Shown in pieces: positions 18,129-27,750 of a stretch of 64,000 bases of DNA. A program made the position numbers and the translations under genes. The notes beneath the pieces were generated by a model. That model saw only the letters and a list, made by a program, of their open reading frames with translations, ran no database searches and was not told the DNA's origin. How positions within the stretch are numbered: the first letter of the stretch is position 1; each line of letters begins with the position of its first letter. Source of the DNA: Microgenomates group bacterium (GTDB taxonomy: Bacteria; Patescibacteriota; Microgenomatia; UBA1406; GWC2-37-13); contig JARYMT010000002.1 in the NCBI GenBank assembly GCA_029906985.1, positions 186,001-250,000 of the forward strand. Reading direction: 5' to 3'.

Positions 18129-18782
18129 TTAAAGAATTAATTTAGCCACTCCTCCTAAAAATAATAATACTGCCCCCGGGATAGAGTATTTTACCACGTT
18201 ATCAAATATTCCCGACCGAGGCAATGTCGATCCGGCCGAAGACGCTCGTGGAGTCGCCGTTGGACCGGTCGCCCCCCCCGTGCCGATAACGACGCTTGCC
18301 GAACCATTGCTGGCACATTGAATAATATCTGTCGCGTTAAGATCATTTTTTGTAATATTGCTGTCGGTAGTCAACCCTTGGGCGCAATCAAAGGTAACAT
18401 TGGCAACGCCGTTGGCTTTGGCGGTAAACCGAATCGACGCCAAAGTGCCGCTGCCGGTTTTATATGTCGCCGGATCATTAACCATCCCGGCAATATAGGC
18501 TTTCCCCGTCACTGAAGTGTCTTTGGAGATTGTTGGAAAAAAAGTGCCGTCAGTGACACTCACAACTTCAAGAAGATTGGCATCATAGACAATAAAGGCA
18601 TCAACAGAGGTAATCTGATCAGAACCGGCATTAATTACGATATTAAGGTCAAAAGATTGACCTGCCGATGTAGTAATAGTAGCCGGATTAAATTCTAAGG
18701 TGGCAGCCAAAACATTAACTGTTAGTGGTAGGAAAAAAAGAAAACTTAAAATTAAAAGAAGTTTGATAATAACCTTTTTCAT
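18129..18782 (-). CDS. Cohesin-domain protein with C-terminal membrane anchor
   Basis: 217 residues from the ATG at 18782, chosen because a normal signal peptide (MKKVIIKLLLILSF...VLA) begins there. The mature part is one cohesin-like domain: ATLEFNPATITTSAGQSFDL, the V-D-A-F-I-V-YD strand, and the later TLASIRFTAKANG strand. A Pro/Ser linker and a C-terminal hydrophobic segment (VVKYSIPGAVLLFLGG) follow, a sortase-free anchor. A single anchored cohesin is what is needed to hold dockerin-bearing proteins of this cluster at the cell surface. Confidence 0.8.
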   Translation of the reverse strand: MKKVIIKLLLILSFLFFLPLTVNVLAATLEFNPATITTSAGQSFDLNIVINAGSDQITSVDAFIVYDANLLEVVSVTDGTFFPTISKDTSVTGKAYIAGMVNDPATYKTGSGTLASIRFTAKANGVANVTFDCAQGLTTDSNITKNDLNATDIIQCASNGSASVVIGTGGATGPTATPRASSAGSTLPRSGIFDNVVKYSIPGAVLLFLGGVAKLIL

Positions 18783-19407
18783 TATTATCATAATAATTAA
18801 AAAAAAAGCAATTGTCAATAATTATACTGGTGACTATATAGAAAATTTTACATGTTAAATTTTAAAACGGGCTTTGATGTCGGGTGGTCAAATTTCCTTT
18901 TATTGATAGATTAATTAATAATTATTCTTCAAGCAAAAAAGCGAAGCGGTCGGGTTAAGAATAAGGGTTTGAAGTCGGTCAAAAGCAGGTTTCCAAAAAA
19001 CATTAAAAAGCAATATTTTTCGAGCAAAGTTAAGAAGCAAGAAAATTTCAGATTATAGGTTTTTTATCGCCACAAACAGCAACTAAGGGACAGTCCTCGA
19101 CAATTTCAAACAATAACTTATTTTTCCACTACAATTAATTAATTAATTGTAGTGGTTAAGCTTGTTTTTTGTTCTAATTGGTGGACAGCTTTTACCTGAT
19201 GCTTTTTAAGTATTTTGGAATTTCCCAACAAAGCTCAAATAACAAACAATGATCCTTGACTCAAAATACTCAAACGGTAACAAAAAAACAATTCTTTAAC
19301 AGGCTCGAACAACAACCAAAAACAACAAGCGAAATTAAGAACAGTTCTTGACAGGCTCGAACAGTAAGTGAGGATAATTCTCGACAGGCAAAATGTTGGT
19401 AACCAAT
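18783..19407. other. Gene-free stretch with dispersed repeat, copy B
   Basis: No gene is visible. From about 18920 it carries words also seen at 9034-9080. From 19126 it carries repeat copy B, ending near 19345. Short TCGACAGGC/TCGAACA words recur three times between 19300 and 19395. Confidence 0.6.
19126..19345. repeat. Dispersed repeat B with 30-bp palindrome
   Basis: The palindrome at 19126-19155 is identical to that of copy A (8799-8828). The following 190 bp are co-linear with copy A, with a few indels. Confidence 0.75.
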
Positions 19408-20559
19408 TCACTTAGTTAAAATCGTTAAACTGGAAACCACCAATGAAAAATCTGAAGCGTTAACGACACCGTCTAAGTTAAAATCGGCATTTTTTAATAT
19501 CTCTGCTTTGGTGGTGTTTAAATTATTTCTGACATAAGCCAGATCATAAGAATTAATTATTTCATCATCGTTGACATCTCCAGCTAAAACAGGTCTTTCG
19601 GATAAATCAAAATCATTTTCTCCTTCAGTTAAAATTAAATCTTGAACTTCAATTTTCAAATGTTTGGGCACTTTTATCTCTACCTGATAAATTTTTTCCG
19701 GACTTAAAGGAATCTCGGTAAAAGTGGCCTTGCCTTGCCAAACTGCCTGATTATTGGCTGTCAAAGAGATTGTTTGTTTTTTTTGTTCTTTTAATGTCTC
19801 TCCTTTGACCACCACTTCAATTTCTGACAAACTGGTGGTTTTTTCCGGCTTTTTGACCACCCCTTGAAGCTTTAATTCAATATTTAATTGTGTTTCTCCG
19901 GCAGGAATTGGAGTTGGGGTAATCGTTGGTGTCGGAGTTGGCTGGTTGGTGATATTGCCGGTCGGGGCCGGCCGGGTCGGTTCTAAGGTAATCGATGGAC
20001 CAGCTGCCTGCCAAATTCCCAGCGTCAGATCAGCTAAAGTCAATTTGTAATCATCGCCGGCCAAGGAAAAACCAATGACTTCATAGTCTTGGTCAATAAA
20101 AATATCACTTTTTCCTCCCCCCACCGCCTTAAATTTTATCGTTGCCAATACAATGGTATTGTCGGAGGATAAATCGGCGTCATTTTTATCGGCAAAAAGG
20201 ACTATCCTTACTTCACCGGCTTGGTTATTAATTGACGGCGAAAAATTGTCGGTAAAAGGTTTATCACTGCCGGCATTAGCCAAAAGATTCTCTGCCTGAA
20301 TGACATTGGGATTATATTTTATTGCCAGATTGACACCGACGATTTTTTTGCCGGTTGGATTATTTAATGTCAGCAAAGCTTCTTTTTCGCTATTTGACTG
20401 AAAAACATAATCTCTTGGCGTTAAGCTTAAACTTAAATCGGCGGTTTGGGCTTTTAGACGCAAATCTCGGTTTCTTTTTAAAACAAAAGTCAAATTTACT
20501 AAAATCAGAAAAACAGAAAACAAAATGATAATCAAAAAAAATTTATTATTTTTTTTCAT
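19408..20559 (-). CDS. Cohesin-dockerin surface protein (paralogue 1)
   Basis: 383 residues from the ATG at 20559, placed two bases after the stop of the upstream glycosidase-like gene. Signal/anchor segment at about 5-28; cohesin-like domain about 35-185; Thr/Pro linker; a second beta domain (LQGVVKKPEKTT, PKHLKIEVQ); and a C-terminal type I dockerin with two calcium loops, DVNDDEIINSYD and DFNLDGVVNASD. Domain order and many residues match the protein at 23295-24596, so they are paralogues. Carrying both partner domains, it could work as a scaffold link. Confidence 0.82.
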   Translation of the reverse strand: MKKNNKFFLIIILFSVFLILVNLTFVLKRNRDLRLKAQTADLSLSLTPRDYVFQSNSEKEALLTLNNPTGKKIVGVNLAIKYNPNVIQAENLLANAGSDKPFTDNFSPSINNQAGEVRIVLFADKNDADLSSDNTIVLATIKFKAVGGGKSDIFIDQDYEVIGFSLAGDDYKLTLADLTLGIWQAAGPSITLEPTRPAPTGNITNQPTPTPTITPTPIPAGETQLNIELKLQGVVKKPEKTTSLSEIEVVVKGETLKEQKKQTISLTANNQAVWQGKATFTEIPLSPEKIYQVEIKVPKHLKIEVQDLILTEGENDFDLSERPVLAGDVNDDEIINSYDLAYVRNNLNTTKAEILKNADFNLDGVVNASDFSLVVSSLTILTK

Positions 20560-20561
20560 AG

Positions 20562-22367
20562 TTAATTTCGTGACCGGCGCCAAATTTCCAAATCAGATAA
20601 ACAAACTTTTTTGTCGTGATCAAAATCAGCTGAATAACACCCCCTGTTTTTACACAAGCTTTGGGCAAAATCAGTTTTCCACTGATTTTTGTCATCGATG
20701 TTTATTTGACCATCGCCATTGGCATCACCGGTGGTATTATTCGCCCACTGACAAATCACTTCACCGGGAATTTTGATAATTACGGCGGCGTGCCCATCGA
20801 CTAAATAGTTAAAACTCGTGCCAACCGAAATATTGCTCGTTGTCTGAATTGGCCCTCCCGGCTCTTCGCTGTTAAAATCCGCATTAGGAACTCTTAAAAT
20901 ATAAGCCTCGCCTTTATCTTGAGCCTGATAACCGGAAATGCTGATTCTGGCAGTTTTCGCCCTGTTGTTTATATCTTTATTAATTAAAATTACTCTTAAA
21001 TTGCCATCTTTGTCCAAAGAGGCATGCGAATTCAAAATTTCCGGCTGGTCAGAAGAACTTTGAACAATGGTATTGCCAAAATACTGGTTGTAAAAATTAT
21101 AAGCCTCGGTAACAACCGAACGCTTGCCATCAGCCGGCCAAACAAGACTGGTAACAAAAGTGTGAATTTGGATATTTTTAATTCCTGCTTCGGCGCTAAT
21201 TCCCAATTCATCCAAAAACCAAAAAGCGCCCCCCCATGTCAAGTGAAGTCGGCGGGTTGGAAAATTGCCGGGAACTCGGCATTTGTTTTGACAGGTCGAG
21301 GGAATTTCTGCTTTTGATTGGTAAAGACAGGGGTCGCAGCCGCCATATAAAGTTAAATCACCTTTATAATTTTGCTTTAACCAGCAACAGCCCTTAACCA
21401 CATCGTCGTCTTGGTAAATACCTCCATATTCCTGCCCAGCCGCCCAAGGTAAAACTTCACCAAAACCAATTTCTGCTTCTCGGCTAACCTCATATTTTTG
21501 AGCCCACAATTTCATATCGCGCACCACATCATAAGGATAAAGCATCCGTCTTAATCTGGGACTTAAACTATCCCCTTCCCAGCTTAAAAGTTTATTGCCG
21601 TCGGTATATGTCCGGTTTCTGATATCCAGCTCGCCCAAATATGGATACCAGTGGGTTTTAAGATAATCGATTTTTAACTTAGGTGTTTTTTCGTTAAGTT
21701 GACGAATAATACACTCGCCTACAGTTTCGTCTGTCCCTCTGACTTTAGCGGCATATTCAAAAAGTTCAAGAGCATGAATTTTTGCTTCAGGAATAATATC
21801 TTTGACAATTAAACCAGCCTGATGGATGAGATTAGCCCATCCTGGGCAATTATCAGCGGTTGTCGGCGGCTCGCCGCCGATTGTCCAGTGAAGACAATGC
21901 TTGTTATCGCCAAATACCCGCTGACATTCGTCTTTGACCAGCTGAACCCGTGCCCGCATTTTGTTTGGATCACTATAAGGAGGCGGCATTCCGCTAATCG
22001 GGGAAAAGATTGGATCACAGTTGACTTCTTTACAAAGGCGGATCAAGGCTTTAACCTCATTATCTTCAAGAACTGGTGAACCAGGATACATCAAGTAATA
22101 ATTGGTTAATATCAAAGTTGGTGGATCAGCGTCTTGAGAAATTAAGTATTTTAATGAATCAATTAAACTAGGATTGGACAAATCGATTAAACTGTTAGGA
22201 TCATATCTTTCGCTAATATAACCGCCTTTGATTTGAGTGAAGTCTTCATTAAGAATTTGATGAGGATTGATTTGAATATTAACGGTTTCTTGGGCAAGGA
22301 CTTTTAATTTACTGCCACCAACCAAAAAAATTAAGGTAAAAAAAAAGATAATAATTTTTTTTATCAT
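20562..22367 (-). CDS. Glycoside hydrolase-like enzyme with C-terminal dockerin
   Basis: 601 residues. Signal peptide 1-26. The body reads like a clan GH-A TIM barrel: a candidate acid/base glutamate in HWTIGGEPP (E166) and a candidate nucleophile in EIGFGEVLPW (E304), with a C-terminal beta-sandwich ending in VDGHAAVIIKIPG as in GH39/GH51/GH79-type enzymes. A dockerin closes the protein (DANGDGQINIDD and DFDHDKKVCLSD). It should bind to a cohesin and act on an extracellular glycan. The exact family is uncertain because the usual NEP is GEP here. It is translationally close to the cohesin-dockerin gene that follows. Confidence 0.75.
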   Translation of the reverse strand: MIKKIIIFFFTLIFLVGGSKLKVLAQETVNIQINPHQILNEDFTQIKGGYISERYDPNSLIDLSNPSLIDSLKYLISQDADPPTLILTNYYLMYPGSPVLEDNEVKALIRLCKEVNCDPIFSPISGMPPPYSDPNKMRARVQLVKDECQRVFGDNKHCLHWTIGGEPPTTADNCPGWANLIHQAGLIVKDIIPEAKIHALELFEYAAKVRGTDETVGECIIRQLNEKTPKLKIDYLKTHWYPYLGELDIRNRTYTDGNKLLSWEGDSLSPRLRRMLYPYDVVRDMKLWAQKYEVSREAEIGFGEVLPWAAGQEYGGIYQDDDVVKGCCWLKQNYKGDLTLYGGCDPCLYQSKAEIPSTCQNKCRVPGNFPTRRLHLTWGGAFWFLDELGISAEAGIKNIQIHTFVTSLVWPADGKRSVVTEAYNFYNQYFGNTIVQSSSDQPEILNSHASLDKDGNLRVILINKDINNRAKTARISISGYQAQDKGEAYILRVPNADFNSEEPGGPIQTTSNISVGTSFNYLVDGHAAVIIKIPGEVICQWANNTTGDANGDGQINIDDKNQWKTDFAQSLCKNRGCYSADFDHDKKVCLSDLEIWRRSRN

Positions 22368-22484
22368 TTAATTATCAATAATAAACAGACAATTATAAAT
22401 TGACTATTATAATGATAGAAAAAACTTTTAATAATATCAATAACAAAGTTTTAAAACCCCGCCTTCCCATCTTTGCTTTTTGTA

Positions 22485-22509
22485 GACACACCTACGAGGT
22501 GTGTTTTTT
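22485..22509 (+). terminator. Hairpin plus T-tract, left copy
   Basis: ACACACCT (22486-22493) pairs with AGGTGTGT across a 3-nt ACG loop and is followed by six T. On the plus strand it is a good intrinsic terminator, yet no plus-strand gene ends before it. An identical 25-bp copy lies in opposite orientation at 31896-31920. Confidence 0.6.
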
Positions 22510-22617
22510 GGCCTCTGGACAATATAAAAATAATCAGAAGAAATAAAACAAAGAAAAAAGGAACATTTTTTTAAATTTTTATCTTAATTAGCTCTTGTTT
22601 TTTTAAAAAGAATAAAT

Positions 22618-23262
22618 TTACTTTGTTTGGGAGGCTAAATTCAAAGTAATTCCTTCAACTTTTCCGAGTTGATCGGCGCTTTGATTATCAATCAAATTAG
22701 AATCTTTTTTGCTTCCCGGCACAAAATCTAAGCCCAAATTGATTGTCCCGCTTTTTAATACTTTAAAAGTCAATTCAGCAATGTCGGTATTATCAAAAAC
22801 AATTTCCTCGTTGGTATTTAATTTTTTAACACCGGTTAGATAAATTTGATTGGGCTTTACGCTGGTAAAAAGCTGAAAATTTGGGTTGAGACTTTTTTGG
22901 CCAAGATATTTTAACAAATTATCATCTGTTTTTATCACCGCATCATAGCCTGTAATTGGCTTATTATCAGAATAAGCATTGACAACTAAAGTGATTGTTT
23001 GTCCGACTGAAAAGTTGGTTTTTCCGGTTTTGCTTTTCAAACTTAAAACTCCTTTTTCCTGAATAACAGTTGGCACTGGTGAAACTTCGGGTATATTTTG
23101 ACTATAATTAACTGTTTTTTTCTTTGAACCCGAGATAAATACCAGAAGCAATATAATAAAAAGGACAATTACGCCGGCAATGACTATTAAAAATGTTTGA
23201 TTGCTGTTTTTTTCCTCGGTTTCCGCCGGCATTTGGGTTTGGTTATTATTTGTGATTTCCAT
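22618..23262 (-). CDS. Membrane-anchored cohesin-like protein
   Basis: 214 residues. A short cytoplasmic Gln/Asn/Glu-rich start, one transmembrane helix (about 24-48), a linker, then a cohesin-like domain (about 65-210): GVLSLKSKTGKTNFSVGQTITLVVNAYSDNK, ITGYDAVIKTDDNLLKYL and DIAELTFKVLKSGTINLGL are the usual strands. It is an N-terminally anchored counterpart of the C-terminally anchored cohesin at 18129-18782. The next minus-strand gene upstream is a cohesin-dockerin protein 32 bp away. Confidence 0.75.
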   Translation of the reverse strand: MEITNNNQTQMPAETEEKNSNQTFLIVIAGVIVLFIILLLVFISGSKKKTVNYSQNIPEVSPVPTVIQEKGVLSLKSKTGKTNFSVGQTITLVVNAYSDNKPITGYDAVIKTDDNLLKYLGQKSLNPNFQLFTSVKPNQIYLTGVKKLNTNEEIVFDNTDIAELTFKVLKSGTINLGLDFVPGSKKDSNLIDNQSADQLGKVEGITLNLASQTK

Positions 23263-23294
23263 ATTTTTTTTATCAATTTTTAATAAGCCAACTT

Positions 23295-24596
23295 TTATTC
23301 ATCAGACCTTATTGACAAGGCGGCGATGATCAATGAATAATCTTGGGCATTGACAACGCCGTCAAGGTTTAAATCAGCCCAGTTGACCGCTTGGCTATCA
23401 TTTTTATTTAAATTTGTCGTCACCAAGGAAGTGTCATAGGAATTGACAATCCCGTCCTGCATTCCTCCCTGACCGGGTAAATCACCGACCAACTGATAGA
23501 TATTGGAAAAGTCAAAAGTGTTTTGTCCGGCCGCCAAAGCGATTTGACCATCGTCACAGTGATAAGTGCCCGGGTATGTCTCCAAAGGCGAAGCGCTGCA
23601 GATTTTTTTTCGCAAATGCTTTGGTCCTTTGGTGTAAATCCGGTAATTTGTGCCGGGGGTCAGGGTGGTAAATGTCACCGAACCAGTCCAGACGGCATTA
23701 TCATTGGCAGTAAATTCGGCTGTTTTTGTTTCTTCTTTGCCGCCGCCAACCGCCCTGACTTTAACCTGAAGCTTGTTCGAATCTCCGCTTGGCCTTTTTA
23801 AAACGCCCTGGAATTTGAGTTTAAGGTTAAGAGTAATGTTTTGCGATTGTGTTTCTGTTGTTTGTCCTGCTGTTGGCGATGGACCACCGCTGGTTGGCGA
23901 TGGGCCTTGTGTTACTGTAGCTGCTGGTCCGGGAGTATTAGTCGCCGCAGGAGTGGTCGGAGTTGGCGTCCGAGTAGGTGTTGGTGATGGTCCGGGAGTA
24001 TTAGTAACCCCTGATTGACTAACGGTTATGGTTAGAGGATTATACTGTTCTACAGTTAACCTACCGCTTTCTCCAACTATCTCTGCATTCTTAAAGACAA
24101 ATTTGCCGGAAAGCCCATTAGTAACATCGCTTCTCACGATAAATTTTACTACAGCAATATCAGCTGTAATGCCTGGATCAATCAAATCACGTGTCTGAGG
24201 ATCTCTCTGAGCATCCGCGAAAACAGTAATTTGATTTGTGGCAGTAAGTCCGCCACCTGATAGCTGGGAGGAAGTAAAAGGAGTTTGATAAGTTATTAAT
24301 CCCGTGCTAGCTGGTTGTAGAATATTTGCTGGAAACTCAAAAACAATTCTTCCGGTGACAATTTTTTCACTGCTGGTTTTTCTTATGGTCAAATAATATT
24401 CTTTTCCGGCAGTACCATCAGCAGTTACTGTCGAAAAACCAGAAAAGGATAAATCTACACCATTGGCGCTGGCTGCTTTTGGTTTGTATGTAAATTGGGT
24501 TTTTGGCCTGACAATTATTATCCCTAATATAATAAGACAGGCAAATAAGCCCAGATAAGCCAAGATTTTAATAGTGTTTGCATTTATTTGCTTCAT
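23295..24596 (-). CDS. Cohesin-dockerin surface protein (paralogue 2)
   Basis: 433 residues. N-terminal transmembrane segment (about 8-28); cohesin-like domain about 45-195; a long Thr/Pro/Ser linker (TPGPSPTPTRTPTPTTP); a beta domain with LKLKFQGVLKRPSGDS and PKHLRKKIC; then a dockerin. The first calcium loop has a short insertion (GDLPGQGGMQDGIVNSYD) and the second is canonical (DLNLDGVVNAQD). Same architecture as the 19408-20559 gene product. It likely takes part in a chain of cohesin-dockerin contacts at the surface. Confidence 0.82.
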   Translation of the reverse strand: MKQINANTIKILAYLGLFACLIILGIIIVRPKTQFTYKPKAASANGVDLSFSGFSTVTADGTAGKEYYLTIRKTSSEKIVTGRIVFEFPANILQPASTGLITYQTPFTSSQLSGGGLTATNQITVFADAQRDPQTRDLIDPGITADIAVVKFIVRSDVTNGLSGKFVFKNAEIVGESGRLTVEQYNPLTITVSQSGVTNTPGPSPTPTRTPTPTTPAATNTPGPAATVTQGPSPTSGGPSPTAGQTTETQSQNITLNLKLKFQGVLKRPSGDSNKLQVKVRAVGGGKEETKTAEFTANDNAVWTGSVTFTTLTPGTNYRIYTKGPKHLRKKICSASPLETYPGTYHCDDGQIALAAGQNTFDFSNIYQLVGDLPGQGGMQDGIVNSYDTSLVTTNLNKNDSQAVNWADLNLDGVVNAQDYSLIIAALSIRSDE

Positions 24597-24626
24597 TTAT
24601 TGTTAAAAAACTAAAATCTTTCTTTT

Positions 24627-26132
24627 TTAATCAAGGGTTTGAGTACAATTAGCTGGGTTGTAATTGTTCTTAAAGATGGTGAAATCGTCTCCCCCCACCT
24701 CGCCATTGCCATCAAAATCTGCTCTTAGTTTTGCTTCTCCAGATGCTATATTATAAGTTCCTAACTGCCATTTAAAATAATCCTCAAGACATGCTAATCC
24801 ATCACCGGTGGCGTCACCTTTGGTTCTAGCATAGCCAACATTTGTACAGTTAGCGTTGGTTATACAAGCAAAGCCGTCTAAGGATCCACCAACTACATCT
24901 TGACAAGTAGAAGAACATTTGCCTGAAGTACAGCTACAGTTGGGGATAGGAGTATTAGTTGGGCCGGATGTTCCAGAAGAACCTGTTGGGCCAGTAGCTC
25001 CTGAAGTTCCTGTGGCACCTGAGGGACCAGTAGCTCCTGAAGTTCCTGGTGATCCAGAAGACCCTGTTGGACCAGTAGCTCCTGAAGTTCCTGGTGATCC
25101 AGAAGACCCTGTTGGACCAGAAACTCCGGTAGTTCCGGTTGGGCCGGATGTTCCAGTAGAACCAACATATATTGTTTTTGGACCACAAATTGTTTCTTTT
25201 CCCGGTTCGTTACTACTATTCCAGGTATTGCTGGCATTATAGTCATACCAAACAACACTACGAACTTTGACTTCATAGGTTTCGTCACTTTTGCCATCCG
25301 CTTCACAAATTAAAGTACCTGTTGATTCACCGGAATAAACGTTGCTGGTTTGCGAAGGAGTTACAACAATTCCAATTTTTGTCATGCTTAACCAAGTATC
25401 TCCGTTTTGTTTTTTATAATAACAAGCTGGCCAAAAGGTAGCAAATTTTTCGTTTTTCCCCTCAAAATCAAAAGAAGTCCTAATTTTTGTTGTCTCATTA
25501 TTATCATTATTATTATGTATCCATACTTGTTGGTTTTGACAAACCGGCGGGGTTAAAGTAGGCAAAATTCCAACTTTAACGCCTAATTTTGGGGGATTAT
25601 TAATGTTTGCTAATTGTCCTCCATAGTCTGGTCCAATAATACTGCTTGCCGTAATCTGTAATCTACCTAAACCAACAGAATCTCCTCCTTTAATTTTGAT
25701 CGGAATATTGATTTGTTTAGCTAACTTATCTTTTGAGCTTTTCATTACTAAAACAAAATTTACTTTGGTCTGCTCAACTATTATGCAATCGGTAGAATTT
25801 CCACTTGGGCAAATTATCCCTTCACCTATTGATATAATTGAAAAAGGGGCATTTGACCCACCGTTGCCCACTGTTTCTAAATTTATCGATAAACCCGATA
25901 TTTCATTTGAAGCTGATAATTGAAGATTTATTACTTTTTCTTCCTCTTTACTGATGCTTATTCCGTTCGTCGTCACTTCAGTCGTGTCTTCAAAATATTT
26001 GGCAGTAACCGTTGGCACAACTGCTTTTGGCCTATATATGTATTTATTTACATACCGCCAGACCAAAACAAGAGCAATAACTCCAACAGCTATAAGAAGT
26101 AATGTTTTTATTTTTTTGAAATCTATTTTCAT
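24627..26132 (-). CDS. Collagen-like surface protein with dockerin
   Basis: 501 residues. N-terminal transmembrane segment (about 12-30); a cohesin-like beta domain (about 40-195); a second globular part; a collagen-like stretch of 23 Gly-X-Y triplets at 324-392, rich in T, S, P and A; a short Cys-rich link; and a dockerin ([12 protein letters not shown] and [12 protein letters not shown]). The collagen part should form a rigid trimeric rod. Start and the upstream stop overlap by one base (TAATG), which implies coupled translation with the 26132-27325 gene. Confidence 0.8.
   Translation of the reverse strand: MKIDFKKIKTLLLIAVGVIALVLVWRYVNKYIYRPKAVVPTVTAKYFEDTTEVTTNGISISKEEEKVINLQLSASNEISGLSINLETVGNGGSNAPFSIISIGEGIICPSGNSTDCIIVEQTKVNFVLVMKSSKDKLAKQINIPIKIKGGDSVGLGRLQITASSIIGPDYGGQLANINNPPKLGVKVGILPTLTPPVCQNQQVWIHNNNDNNETTKIRTSFDFEGKNEKFATFWPACYYKKQNGDTWLSMTKIGIVVTPSQTSNVYSGESTGTLICEADGKSDETYEVKVRSVVWYDYNASNTWNSSNEPGKETICGPKTIYVGSTGTSGPTGTTGVSGPTGSSGSPGTSGATGPTGSSGSPGTSGATGPSGATGTSGATGPTGSSGTSGPTNTPIPNCSCTSGKCSSTCQDVVGGSLDGFACITNANCTNVGYARTKGDATGDGLACLEDYFKWQLGTYNIASGEAKLRADFDGNGEVGGDDFTIFKNNYNPANCTQTLD
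24955..25161 (-). repeat. Tandem coding repeats of the collagen-like region
   Basis: The DNA is made of 9-, 18- and 45/54-bp related units. One unit of about 45 bp (around 25033-25077) is repeated almost exactly just after it. The stretch is prone to length change. Confidence 0.7.
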
Positions 26133-27325
26133 TAAATGTTATCTAAAGCGTTATTACGCCAAATTTCAAAATCTTTTAAATCAACTTTGCCATCATCATT
26201 AAAATCTGCTTTTAGTCTTGTTCCGGTTTTTCCATATGCTTTTAGCCAACAAGGGGGGTTGGGCGATGAACTAAAACACGCCGAGTCATCAAAATCTTTA
26301 TCATCTACATTTCCATCGCTATTAGCATCACCTCGTTTGTGAAGATTTACAGTTGTTGGCGTCGGACTTGAAATAGGGCTTTTTGTAGGACTTAAAATAG
26401 GAGTTGGAGTTGCGGTTGGACAAGTTTGGGTAAAGTCGCCAGATCGAGCATCAGGGTTACCGGTAGTTCCGGTATAACCTCCAACAAAAACAGTGTATTT
26501 TTGACCCTGTGTTAAATTGGTCATTAAATAATTAACACTCCCGTTTGAGCTTGAAAGACCTTCAATTTTATGACCACCCCAATCTGGATTACAACATTGG
26601 TCTTTCCATCCACCGTTAGTTATTACATAATTAGGACACCAGCAGATCCAATAATTTGAACAGTTGGAAGCAACCCATGAAGCTTTTGTGCTAGTTGTCC
26701 CGCCCTCACATATATTAAAAGTCGGGTAACCTGGATTCCCGCACGTGGTAGCACAATTATCACAACAACCTCTCTGACCTGCATAAGTATTATTTACATT
26801 GGTACAATATCCGTTTGAGTCCTGCCAAGTCCCACCACAATTAGCACATTCACCTCGCGTAGCACACCATTTACATATTTTTGGTGTAAGTGTAGGCGTT
26901 ACGCCATGTGTCGGTGTAGGCGTTACGCCATGTGTCGGTGTAGGTGTACGCGTTACGCCCAAGCAAGCAAATAGTTGATTTTTACAGAATATACATAATT
27001 CTTGTGGGCATTCATTGTTACATTTTAAATCAGCATATGTACCTATTTCGCATAGAAAATTTATTTTGGGTTCACAAGCAGTATAAATGTTAGTCAATTT
27101 GGGAACACACGTATTACAGGGATAATTGAAAAGATTCATAAACCAATCGCACACATCAGTGCCATCACTATTTTTCAATGATTTACACTCCCCCCACGTT
27201 TTTTGTTCAAAACATTGATTAGGATCAGGTGAAGGAGAGGGGGTTTGCGCCCTGATCTGCTTTATAGAAAAAATAATTAGGAAAAATAGGATAATTGGGA
27301 AAGAGTATTTTATTAACTTCTTCAT
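26132..27325 (-). CDS. Secreted Cys-rich protein with dockerin
   Basis: 397 residues. Signal peptide 1-26 (cleavage after IRAQ). A Cys-rich domain (about 35-125), a Thr-Pro linker with TPTHGV repeats, a second Cys-rich domain beginning [15 protein letters not shown], a beta-rich part, another Thr/Pro linker and a C-terminal dockerin ([12 protein letters not shown] and [12 protein letters not shown]). It has no cohesin and no anchor, so it depends on a cohesin partner to stay at the cell. Function of the Cys-rich parts is unknown; a binding role is plausible. Confidence 0.78.
   Translation of the reverse strand: MKKLIKYSFPIILFFLIIFSIKQIRAQTPSPSPDPNQCFEQKTWGECKSLKNSDGTDVCDWFMNLFNYPCNTCVPKLTNIYTACEPKINFLCEIGTYADLKCNNECPQELCIFCKNQLFACLGVTRTPTPTHGVTPTPTHGVTPTLTPKICKWCATRGECANCGGTWQDSNGYCTNVNNTYAGQRGCCDNCATTCGNPGYPTFNICEGGTTSTKASWVASNCSNYWICWCPNYVITNGGWKDQCCNPDWGGHKIEGLSSSNGSVNYLMTNLTQGQKYTVFVGGYTGTTGNPDARSGDFTQTCPTATPTPILSPTKSPISSPTPTTVNLHKRGDANSDGNVDDKDFDDSACFSSSPNPPCWLKAYGKTGTRLKADFNDDGKVDLKDFEIWRNNALDNI
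26888..26959 (-). repeat. 24-bp tandem repeat coding for TPTHGV units
   Basis: Two exact 24-bp units (26888-26911 and 26912-26935) and a diverged third encode the Thr-Pro linker of the dockerin protein. Confidence 0.75.
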
Positions 27326-27381
27326 ATTTTTAATTTATACGTTCATACTAAAAAAAAATAAAATATTTGTCAATAGATAAT

Positions 27382-27723
27382 TTACTTTGAAACCGGACTT
27401 ATCATAATTGTTGGTTTTCTTATGGGCCTAATCGGCGGCAAAGTCGGTTCATTGACGGTCGGCAATACTTTCGGGGTAACTGTCAGGACTCGTCGAGGGA
27501 TAAAATCACATCGCCTATTGACTATCCCCAAAGGACAGCTCTCTCCCACCCATACCCCATCAACACATCGGCAACGCTGCCAAAAGGCGGCGCCGACATT
27601 GGGATTATAACGATTGTTGATATAAAGCAATAAATTGACTAACAAAACCAAAAGCAATGCCAAAAGTAAAAGGATGATGATTTGAAAAGAACTTTTGTTT
27701 TTCATTTTTTTTCTTTTTACCAT
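27382..27723 (-). CDS. Small membrane-anchored Cys/Pro-rich protein
   Basis: 113 residues (or 107 from the ATG at 27705; both starts precede a good anchor). A basic start, a 23-residue transmembrane helix, then FWQRCRCVDGVWVGESCPLG with four cysteines, and a Pro/Thr-rich tail. The short Cys motif resembles modules in the 1529-aa and 601-aa surface proteins of the block. It probably is exposed outside and may be a cut-down relative. No family recognised. Confidence 0.6.
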   Translation of the reverse strand: MVKRKKMKNKSSFQIIILLLLALLLVLLVNLLLYINNRYNPNVGAAFWQRCRCVDGVWVGESCPLGIVNRRCDFIPRRVLTVTPKVLPTVNEPTLPPIRPIRKPTIMISPVSK

Positions 27724-27750
27724 TTCAAAATAAATCTAAATAATAATAAT

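Noticed and set aside
24893-25306. Long open frames on other frames and strand over the collagen repeat
   Set aside because: They arise from the triplet-periodic DNA and give low-complexity peptides with no start signal.
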